Made by a program: the position numbers and the translations under genes
NCBI GenBank assembly: GCA_003427395.1
Contig: BFEA01000342.1
Coordinates: 625,024 to 664,282, forward strand
Direction of reading: 5' to 3'
Length of the DNA stretch: 39,259 nucleotides
From: Chara braunii
Taxonomy: Eukaryota; Streptophyta; Charophyceae; Charales; Characeae
Shown: positions 28,261 to 36,250 of the stretch, piece after piece
Layout: every line of letters begins with the position of its first letter
Numbering within the stretch: position 1 is the first letter of the stretch
The notes under the pieces: model-generated
Databases searched by the model: none
The model's input: only the letters and a program-made list of their open reading frames with translations
What the model was told of the DNA's origin: nothing

Positions 28261-30786
28261 CTAAAGGATGGGACTATGGTCCGGATTCTTGGCAGTGTGT
28301 GCGACCAGATCCTCCTTCAGTTTCCTTCGGAGGTCATATGAGTCCACAAGGCAAGTCAAAAACTCAGCATGGCGCGACAAAGCATCAACAACACGGTTAT
28401 AACAGCCTTTCATGTGTTTCAGTTCAAAGTTGTAAACATCAATGTCATGCAGCCAGCGGGTCAGCGTCGGAGAGAGATCAATTTGTGTTTTAATCCACTG
28501 CAAGGTTTGATGATCTGAGTAGACTTTGAAGTGACGACCCAAGAGGTCGTGCTTCCAATGTGTGAGCGCCTCGCGCAAGGCATAGAGCTCACGCATATAC
28601 GTGGAGGTAGCTACCTTGTGGTTGGGCATGCGTTTGCTGTAATATTCGAGCGGACGCAGACCATCGCCATCATCTTGTTGCAACACTACACCAATCCCAT
28701 ACTGGCTCACGTCCGTAGTGACCACGGACGTGAGGTTGGGATCCGCAATGCGGAGCACAGGATGACTTACCAAAGCCTCTTTCAAGGCTTGGAACACAGT
28801 CTCACATTTCTCACCCCACGCATAGGCAACATTCTCACTTGTTGGTCTCGAGAGTGGGTGAGCAATGACAGAAAATTTGGGTACAAACTTCGGGTAATAC
28901 GAGGCCAAACCAAGAAAAGAACGCAATTCGCGTACGTTTGCTGGTTGAGCCCACTTTCGTATGACCGCAACCTTGGTTGCCTCCGGCTCAAGGCCGTTTG
29001 CAGACAACCCGTGCCCAAGATAGATGACGTTGTCCCTTCCAAACTCAGATTTCTCTAAGTTGAGGTGCAGTTGTGCCTCCTTGAGGACCTGCAAAACCTC
29101 CTCAAGGTGCCTGACGTGCTCTTCCATGGACTTGCTGAAAATCAGGATGTCGTCGAGGTAAACAACAACAAACTTGTTGAGCGGATGGCGGAGAACCTTG
29201 CCCATGAGGCACTGAAATGTGGCTGGTGCATTCGTAAGACCGAAGGGCATAACGACGAATTCGTACAGCCCATCGCATGTCTTGAATGCAGTTTTGTGCT
29301 GGTCGCTCGGATCAACTTCAATCTGGTGGTAGCCAGATGTGAGGTCGATCTTGGAAAAGACTTTGCATCCACTTGCCGCATCTAGTAGATCATCTATGCG
29401 AGGCAAAGGATAAACATTCTTTTTGGTGATCCGATTTAGGCCACGATAGTTAATACACATCCGGAGTTTGCCTCCTTTCTTCAGCACAAACAAGACAGGT
29501 GCACCGAACTCACTAGGCCTAATCCATCCACGATCGATCATATCATCAATTTGTCTCCTCAACTCCTCCAACTCGCCTTGTCCCATACGGTAGACGCAAC
29601 TCTTTGGAGGAACACTCCCTTCTATTATCTCGATTTCATGTTTGATCGGACACTCGGGAACTCCACGAGGTTCAGCCAGAACTTCAGGTAATCGATCTAA
29701 TAGATGGCTAATGTTTGTTGGGACTTCCGGTGGAGGATCATCCTCATCAGGAGAGAGAAAATCAGATTGAGAATTTACAGCAATTACAACTGAACTCGAA
29801 GTACTTGGATCAAGAGTAGACTGATTTTTTACAGTAGAAGTAAATGGAATAGAAGTAGAGGTAGTAGATGTAGAATTAATTTCCGAGGTAGAAAATGCAG
29901 CAAAAGTAGAAGGCACATGGAGAGGCTTTACAAAAGCTACATGCACATGCTGAGCTTCCTTGCGCATGCGCACTGATTTGCAGAATTTGTTTGCACTCAA
30001 AAGAGTCATAGGGGACTCGCGCGTCTCGTCCAATAGAACGGTACGCTCGTTCCCCTTGGCATCACGCACCACGAACTGATTATCCGCCCACGTGGTCCTT
30101 AGGCAATGAGCCTTTAACCAGCCCAAGCCAATGACCGCGTCGAAAGGACACTTGTCCATGACATAAAAGTTCAGCTCATGTGTGACAGTGTGATCCTTGT
30201 CAAAAGTGGCGTGCATACTTTTGACAACATGTGTTAAGGTGACAACCTCTTGGTTGCCTACCTGGGTCTGACAAGGGTTCTGCAATTCCACTTGCTTCAT
30301 TCCCAGGCCCGCCGGACAAATCCCGTTAGGAGAAAAGAAGTTAGTCGTTGAGCCACTATCAATCAGCACACAGATGTATCGGCGGTTAATGAGTAACAAA
30401 AAGAAGGTCAGCTCCACACTCCCTTGAACACAGCGTTGCTGCTCGAGCTGCAACCAATATTCCAGGTGAGAGTGGAAGTCAACTTCCGTAGTCTCTTCCC
30501 AAGGCTCAGTGTAAAGTACTTGGACTGCACCAGCCTTGGATTTAGCATCAGTTTGGGCTTTAAGAGAAAGTTGTTGATCAGATTCAGGCTCCTTGGAGGG
30601 GCATGCAATTGGTTGTTCAGCTTCCCTTGTTGTAGAGAGTGTTGACGACTCTTCTACGCCCTTTGTCTGTTTCCCTGGAGACGATAACAGTCCTGCACAG
30701 CATGCCCAGGCTTTTGACAATGCAAGCACACGTGCAGTTTGGATCTTCTTTCCCATTCCTTTTGAGTGATGGGGAGGGCTTCCCAA
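28261..30786 (-). CDS. pol: protease, reverse transcriptase and RNase H polyprotein (element F)
   Basis: 841 open codons. Protease: catalytic LIDSGSTTN at residues 141-149 and DAVIGLGWL at 216-224. A Ser/Thr-rich linker spans 295-345. RT: KSCVYRMGQGELEELRRQI (395-413), GAPVLFVLKKGG, the first Asp at 481 in [28 protein letters not shown] (513-525) and an intact YLDD at 543-546. RNase H: acidic residues at D692 (TTDVSQYG), E733 (MRELYAL), D758 (YSDHQTL) and D801 (VVDALSRH). The ATG at 30786 is probably not the real start: the first ~40 codons overlap gag, and entry is more likely by -1 frameshift at 30669. The frame ends at a TAG before integrase. This is the only complete catalytic Pol block in the window. 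Confidence 0.93.
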   Translation of the reverse strand: MGSPPHHSKGMGKKIQTARVLALSKAWACCAGLLSSPGKQTKGVEESSTLSTTREAEQPIACPSKEPESDQQLSLKAQTDAKSKAGAVQVLYTEPWEETTEVDFHSHLEYWLQLEQQRCVQGSVELTFFLLLINRRYICVLIDSGSTTNFFSPNGICPAGLGMKQVELQNPCQTQVGNQEVVTLTHVVKSMHATFDKDHTVTHELNFYVMDKCPFDAVIGLGWLKAHCLRTTWADNQFVVRDAKGNERTVLLDETRESPMTLLSANKFCKSVRMRKEAQHVHVAFVKPLHVPSTFAAFSTSEINSTSTTSTSIPFTSTVKNQSTLDPSTSSSVVIAVNSQSDFLSPDEDDPPPEVPTNISHLLDRLPEVLAEPRGVPECPIKHEIEIIEGSVPPKSCVYRMGQGELEELRRQIDDMIDRGWIRPSEFGAPVLFVLKKGGKLRMCINYRGLNRITKKNVYPLPRIDDLLDAASGCKVFSKIDLTSGYHQIEVDPSDQHKTAFKTCDGLYEFVVMPFGLTNAPATFQCLMGKVLRHPLNKFVVVYLDDILIFSKSMEEHVRHLEEVLQVLKEAQLHLNLEKSEFGRDNVIYLGHGLSANGLEPEATKVAVIRKWAQPANVRELRSFLGLASYYPKFVPKFSVIAHPLSRPTSENVAYAWGEKCETVFQALKEALVSHPVLRIADPNLTSVVTTDVSQYGIGVVLQQDDGDGLRPLEYYSKRMPNHKVATSTYMRELYALREALTHWKHDLLGRHFKVYSDHQTLQWIKTQIDLSPTLTRWLHDIDVYNFELKHMKGCYNRVVDALSRHAEFLTCLVDSYDLRRKLKEDLVAHTAKNPDHSPIL
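30632..30675 (-). promoter_or_regulatory. candidate -1 ribosomal frameshift signal at the gag-pol junction
   Basis: The gag frame reads CAG GGA AAC AGA CAA AGG GCG TAG. The heptamer G GGA AAC (30675-30669) fits the X XXY YYZ rule in the gag phase. A -1 slip moves reading into QTKGVEES, the pol frame. Downstream, after an 11-nt spacer, 30657-30632 can form GTAG/CTAC plus AGAGT/ACTCT (9 bp, one bulged A, 7-nt loop). The gag stop lies inside the stem. The spacer is slightly longer than usual. Confidence 0.6.
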
Positions 30787-32219
30787 GGCTTGGTAGAAGG
30801 GTCCTCCGGTTTCTCAGGGATCTTTGCATTCTTGGGGAGGTGTGCTATAGTTCCCTTACCCGAATTACGGTTAGGCCCCTTGCTTGAAGCAGTCTAAAGG
30901 CATTACATTTCTCTTCAGTATTCATGTCAGACTCAAGGGCTGATGTAGAACAGCCCACGTCGGAGTCCGGCTCTAGATCGTCATCCAGAGATAGATCATC
31001 CGCATAGGACTAATCCTCAGCCTCCCAATGTTCATGCAGGGCAAGCTGGTTGCTGCTTCCATACCGCTTGCGTTGCGAGGTTCTACCTGCAGCGGGTGCC
31101 TTTACACGCCTGGCGAGGTCCTTGGCTTCTAGATTGACTAGATCCGTCAGTAGCTCTCGCCAAGTCGTATGGTCTTTGAGTCCTCGCCGGGAGACATTCT
31201 TTAGGGGTCACTCCCATGACTACATCCATGCAAGACACGTCGGTCCATCCCAGGTTTGGAGTGGTGAACAGACCAGTCAAGTGCTGCTCCAAGGCCTGCA
31301 TGGAAGTCCTCCTCGTTTGGCCCTTGAGGGCCTCCAGCTTTAGCCTTGCCATGAGCGCAGCGTGCTAGCCTTGCCTTGAGCGCAGCGTGCTCATCTTGGT
31401 GCTGCACGATGAGGAGGTCCTCAAGAGTACGTACAGGAGCCACTTTCAGCCACTCGGTCAGGTTCAATCCTCTCATAACCTGCAATAACAGCTTCGAGTT
31501 CTATGAAACTCCGTACGACGGGCTCAGTATTTGTGCCCATGATCATGCTTCGGTCTTCCTGCGGTGTTCGCAATACCTTGAAGTACGAGCGCATGGAGCT
31601 AATCCAAGAGGTGATATCCCCTTTCCCGTTGTACTTGGACTTCAGCGTGGCCGCCCTCTTGTCCACTACGGGACCGTTGTATTGAACACCGGTAAGGACT
31701 GCGGCGTTTTGGGCTGATGTTCCTGCATTTGGGACTATGACCAGTGCAGATCTGCCGGCACCGCCGCTTGAGGAGCTGGCACCGGTTCCTGGGCTCGTCA
31801 CAGTTCCACTTGCTCTCGTCATGAGGACTGTGTTAGGGTGAGAGACTGGGACTGCAACAGTTCGAGGGTTAGGAGGACGGGGGGCAGACAGTTGGGACTG
31901 TTTGAGGCTGACTATCTCAGCCTGCAGCTCTTGGTTCCACTGCTCGAGAGCTGTCGCACGGGACTCAAGGTCTTCCAAGGTCCGCAGTTGAACCAAGGCT
32001 GCTACGGCAACAGCTAGCTTTTCTTGGAACCGGTCATCATTCGATTCCGGAACCGCAAGGAGGGCCACCTGTTCAGCAAATACTTGTGCCTCTGACTGCT
32101 GCCTCTGCCTCCTTCTCTTTGTGTAATGCGTCCTCATACAGTTTCTGGAAGAAAAGTTTCTCGTTCTCGGCCGCTGCGTCCCGGATGGCCTTCCATTTCT
32201 CGGACGTGATGTCTGCCAT
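30654..32219 (-). pseudogene. gag: gag polyprotein, frameshifted (element F)
   Basis: The best start is the ATG at 32219 (MADITSEKWKAIRDAAAENEK..KLYEDAL), homologous to relic C. A frameshift near 32100 moves into the open frame 31421-32251. That frame carries a coiled coil (EDLESRATALEQWNQELQAE), a Ser/Gly/Thr linker, and the capsid-like ISSMRSYFKVLRTPQEDRS and SFIELEAVIAGYERI. More frame changes follow (31440, 31195, 30890) with a stop near 31010. The C-terminus holds an intact zinc knuckle at 30728-30687, C-x2-C-x4-H-x4-C (HVCLHCQKPGHAVQDCY), and ends with TAG at 30656-30654. Broken capsid, intact knuckle. Confidence 0.8.
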
Positions 32220-33719
32220 GCCGGAGGATAGGGTCTAAGTATATCTCTCAAGAGGGGTCTGCGCTTTGCTCACTTTTGGACGAACACTCCTCTTACCCTT
32301 CCTCACACTCTCAAAAAGAACACCTTCTCTCTCCCTTCTCTCTCTTTCCGCTTTCTGCGCACGCGTCTCAATACCGGACATAGATAGTTCAAATAAAAGA
32401 AACAAAACAGTATATCACAAAGAGTAGAAGGTAGAACTCCTAGCTGGAGCGGCAATTCATTTGGACTTCGAGAATGGCATTCACGCAGCAGAATAAAGAT
32501 AAATAATTAAGTAAAAAAAAAAAAAAAAAAAACGAAAGAGAGGTTTGACTTATCGAACAAGCCCGATCAGATTAGCTGGAGATCCCCTCTTGTCTAACCT
32601 CACAAGGTACATGTACCACAATGAATCAGCCGAAGAAAACTAACTGCAGCAATGGAGATTTTGAGGGGTGCAAACGGTCGTCGAGTCAGACGCGGGGCAG
32701 TATGTGAGAACATGCAGTAAGACGTCAAGATCCCCTTGAAAGGAATGTCCTTGCTAGCCGTATGTCCCCCAAGTTCAGCACAACAAAGAGATGCATTGGC
32801 GGCAACAGATTTGGGACCCTAAAGGTCCTGTCCCGTTGGGCCTGGTCCCACTAAGTCCCGAAGGTCCCAAGTAGGTCGTGGACCAGGGGACCAACGAGGT
32901 AGGCGTACCAAGTCCCAAACTGCCTCTACCGTACTGAAAAGGAAAAGACAACTTTCAGCAAAAACTCACCCCTACAACCGTTCAGAAAGGAAAAGACATT
33001 GCACCGTAGAAAGATATGTCATTTGGAACAGATACATCATCCATCCATCCATCAGGAGAGAAAGTAGTCCACATGCTCATACACACAACCAAGACCGCAG
33101 AGAAGAGGAAGAGAGCGCAGCACACCCAAACAGGCCATGAAGCACCAAGCAACCTTCCACGGGCATAACTAGGTCACACGACACTTACCTGTGAGGCCCG
33201 ACCTCCAAAGATNGATAACGACTCCCCCCCCTCTCTCATAGGTCCTCCTGACCCCTAGCTACCACTACACGAAGTGTCCTAGCATGACTAAGAGGGCCTC
33301 ACTACACCCCTGTTACAACGCCGGATCCCCCGTCGATGTCTGAAGACCAAAGTAGCAACTTGCAGCTCTTCGATGCAGATACGGCAGCCTCTGATCAAGT
33401 CTCCCTCTTGAGGGGAAGCCCAAAAGTCGCTCAATGTCTTCTTAAAGTGCAGATTCCAGGTGCGAGTACCTCTCACTCTCTACTCCCTTTCGCTTACTCC
33501 AATCAGCCTCCTTTGTGTCTCGCCACCCCATCCAATCACTCAAGCGACCTGGTCAGGTCTGATGTCGACGCTACATGACCTAACCAGGTGGGGGCAGTAT
33601 CCACATACCTCACTGCCCCTCTTAACCCAAACTTCTCAACCCTAATCCGAGATTAGGTTAGCCCTAACCTAATTCAGAATTAGGTTTAGGGTAACTAACA
33701 CCTCTCGCCAGCAAATAAG
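32220..33719 (-). other. 5' leader of element F
   Basis: About 1.5 kb between PBS and gag start without a domain-bearing frame. It includes an A-run of about 20 (32513-32532, + strand), two CCATC repeats at 33042-33051, an N at 33213 and a hairpin cluster beside the PBS. Parts are shared with relic C (32220-32670) and relic A (33200-33719), which shows the leader is an inherited part of the family. Confidence 0.8.
33641..33691 (-). other. hairpin pair in F leader beside the PBS
   Basis: Stem 1 pairs 33641-33647 with 33651-33657 (CCTAATC/GATTAGG, loop CGA). Stem 2 pairs 33662-33674 with 33678-33691 (13 bp with one bulged T, loop CAG). The equivalent site in relic A forms a different 12-bp stem. 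Candidate packaging or dimerisation structure. Confidence 0.6.
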
Positions 33720-33734
33720 CCCGCGCTGATACCA
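33720..33734 (-). promoter_or_regulatory. primer-binding site of element F
   Basis: On the - strand TGGTATCAGCGCGGG begins two bases after the LTR end. It matches the initiator-Met tRNA complement TGGTATCAGAGC at 11 of 12 positions (A to C at the tenth). Relic A keeps the full match. Confidence 0.85.
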
Positions 33735-33736
33735 AT

Positions 33737-35118
33737 TGTTACGATCCTGGTCATTCCCAAAGTGCAAATTCACAATGAAAGACAATGCCACCCAATTGCG
33801 AAAGAAATGAAAGCGCTTGCAAAGAGATAGAGACCAGAGGGGAGAGAAAGAAGAAGAAAAAGAAGAAGAAGAAGAAGAAGATGTACACCAGCAAGACCAA
33901 TGACAATTCCCCCTTCTCTCTCCACCTTCCTCCTCCTCCTTCACTTCGCCAATCTTATTCTTCTCCCAATAATAATAATAACAATGAGTGGATGAACCAG
34001 AATCAATATCTGAAGTTCCCTCTTACTGCTGACTCAACAACAACAACAACAACAAGTCCACCATAGCTATGGATTCCCTCCTTCTTCCTCCTCTCACATG
34101 CCTAGGCTATGGCTTACTACTGAGGGCCCTGCCCTCCTGTCCAAAGGACAACCCAAAGCAGCTATGGCGCTGCACCCCTGTCCAAAGGACAACCCAAAGC
34201 AGCTATGCCGCTGCTGACTGATCCGCCATCCCAAACTCTACCTCGAGCTTCCTTGGTGCGGCACTACCCCAACTGGGGCCTTCCAGATGCAGCGCCCAAC
34301 AAGGTGATGAAAATGGTGTCCACCATAGCCAGGTAGGTGCCTCGCCACTCTCCTCCTTCGCCCCCTTCTTCCTCCTCCTCAGGCTGGGCTGCTCGCCATA
34401 GCCTGGCTGAGTGCCCAGGCTGCACTTCACCTCCAGGTAGCGCCGTACCAGCCCAGCGCTCCGCCCAGCAGCATGTCGCCAATCCTTGCATACCGCAAAT
34501 GAGGAGGAGCTACTTGCTCCTCCGGAAGATATAGCGGCCTACTGGCCTCTTGGGCGGTGACTTCCTAGGCTGAGCGGCCTCCCAGCAACTGGTACCTCCT
34601 CTCTTTCGGAGGGAAACATCATTGCAGGCTCTGCTGTCGTCCGGACAGGCCCTAGACCCGGGCTACTTGGACTGGTACCGGTCTACCTCTAGCCTACAGC
34701 TATTGGCCTCTAAAAATGCCAACTTTTTGTCTTCTTCTGCTCGGCCTCCAGTACCCGACACTTCTACCGCTACTTGAGTGGTACCGGCCCACCTGCTACT
34801 TGAGTGTTTTTCCCCTCTGCTCTAAGTGTCGTGGGCCTACCCCCGCTACTCGAGTGTTTTCCCCGCTGCAACCCTCAAAGTCACGGCCACAGGTAAGTAC
34901 CGGCCCTGCGGGGCCTTTCAACCAACAAGTACCCTTGTGGGTCACACACACACTCAGCCGACAAACACTCAGACGGGCACGCAAACCAGCAGGCACGCAC
35001 ACACACACATACATGGAAATCACAGTAGAACGCGGGAACCTTAGCAAGGCATTCATTCCAGCGGCACATCCCAGAAATCAGCAGTGTTCTTAGTCTGTGT
35101 TTTTGGCGGGTCATTACA
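33737..35118 (-). repeat. 5' LTR of element F
   Basis: 1382 bp, aligned end to end with 25390-26744. It carries a 41-bp tandem duplication (34137-34177 and 34178-34218, CTGTCCAAAGGACAACCC...) that is single in the other LTR. The - strand 5' end would hold the promoter; I could not identify a convincing TATA box. Confidence 0.95.
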
Positions 35119-35122
35119 AAAG
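35119..35122. other. target-site duplication of F, right copy
   Basis: AAAG directly follows the CATTACA end of the LTR, matching 25386-25389. Confidence 0.65.
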
Positions 35123-35194
35123 GCAGATTCGAGGAAACAAATTCTCAATTTATTTCTAATTCTAACTTTGCTCTTTGTTCTATGTGATGAAATC

Positions 35195-36250
35195 CTACGG
35201 GAAGTGTACAGGTAGTCTGGCGGGCAAGGATTCGGGAAACACGTCTTTGAATTCGGATAGGGGGGCGGAGATCTGAGGGTCGGAGGGGGGGGCTTGGTTG
35301 GGTTTGTCCGTTGGAAGCAAGTCCTCGGGAAGGTCGCGGTCAATGACAATGCAATAGTAGGCGGAGTCAGGGTGCTCACGGGTCGTGTGAAGAAATTGGT
35401 GAGGAGAGACGGGGGAAGGGGTGGAGGGAGGGAGAAGGTAGGGGATGTCAAGGGGTGGATCGGGAGGGGTGGAGAGGCGGACGAAAGAGGGGTGGAAGGT
35501 ATAGGGCATGTAGCGGTCGAGCCAAGGAGTCCCGAGTACGATGTCGCACATGAGGTGCATGACATCGAAGGAGACCTGACTGCGAAGAGGGCCGACAGTC
35601 GTTGTGGTCTCGGGGACTGTGCGGTCGACGACGATGGCCGAGTCCTTATCCCCTAGGCAGATGGTGAGTGGGGAATCATAGCCGGTGGAAGAGAGGCCGA
35701 CTTTGCAGACACAAGCATCCGTGATGAAGTTGCCGGTGGCACCAATGTCGAGAAGGGACCGGAACTTCACCGTCGATGCTCCAAAGGAGATGGCGACGAA
35801 CTTGAGCTGGAGTTGGGTGGTCCCGACACAAGCGGAGGAGATTATGGCGTTGAGGCGGCGCTGCTCGAGGCCTAATCTAACAAGCCGAGTGTGTCGGTCT
35901 TGTTCCTCAACGAGATCGGAGAAAGTGATGGTGGAGGGGTTTGGCCGTGGGGTGCTCAACCGACGGAATAGAGGACGTCGTCGGGAGGAGGGCAGGCGGA
36001 GTAGACTGCGGCACCTGGGGGGTGTCCGGTGTGAGAGTCGTCGCTGGCAGACGAATTGTTGATGCCAGGACATGGCTACAAGGGGCGGGGGGACAGTGTT
36101 CAAGTGGAGGAGGGCCCAGAGGCCGCGGTGGAGGAGGAGGAAGTGGATGTGGGAGGGCTGGATCTGGTGGGGCGGGAAGGCTGGTGGGTGGACCGGCCGG
36201 CCTTGGGGCAAGTGGTTTGCTGATGCCCCAACTGGCGGCAACGGAAACAA
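35195..36250 (-). CDS. aspartic protease and linker (relic G)
   Basis: 351 open codons in the -1 phase relative to gag, overlapping it by 151 nt. The retropepsin loop reads FRSLLDIGATGNFI, with the catalytic triad D168-I169-G170. The second conserved strand reads CDIVLGTPWLDRY at 235-247. The first ~100 residues overlap and follow gag and are low-complexity, so the real product starts later. The C-terminus PLSEFKDVFPESLPARLPVHF is the linker to RT and then stops (35197). I did not find a standard slippery heptamer in the overlap. Truncated before RT. Confidence 0.75.
   Translation of the reverse strand: MFPLPPVGASANHLPQGRPVHPPAFPPHQIQPSHIHFLLLHRGLWALLHLNTVPPPLVAMSWHQQFVCQRRLSHRTPPRCRSLLRLPSSRRRPLFRRLSTPRPNPSTITFSDLVEEQDRHTRLVRLGLEQRRLNAIISSACVGTTQLQLKFVAISFGASTVKFRSLLDIGATGNFITDACVCKVGLSSTGYDSPLTICLGDKDSAIVVDRTVPETTTTVGPLRSQVSFDVMHLMCDIVLGTPWLDRYMPYTFHPSFVRLSTPPDPPLDIPYLLPPSTPSPVSPHQFLHTTREHPDSAYYCIVIDRDLPEDLLPTDKPNQAPPSDPQISAPLSEFKDVFPESLPARLPVHFP

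Larger units (their letters stand above)
25390..35118 (-). mobile_element. element F: structurally complete Ty3/gypsy chromovirus
   Basis: 9.7 kb on the - strand with 5' LTR 35118-33737, PBS, 1.5-kb leader, gag, protease-RT-RNase H, integrase with chromodomain, PPT, 3' LTR 26744-25390, and matching AAAG flanks. LTR ends are TGTAATGACC...GATCGTAACA. The two LTRs differ at a few percent of positions plus indels, so the insertion is not recent. The protease-RT-RNase H frame is open over 841 codons, but gag has frameshifts and a stop, and integrase has stops and a deletion. Likely not autonomous. Confidence 0.93.
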
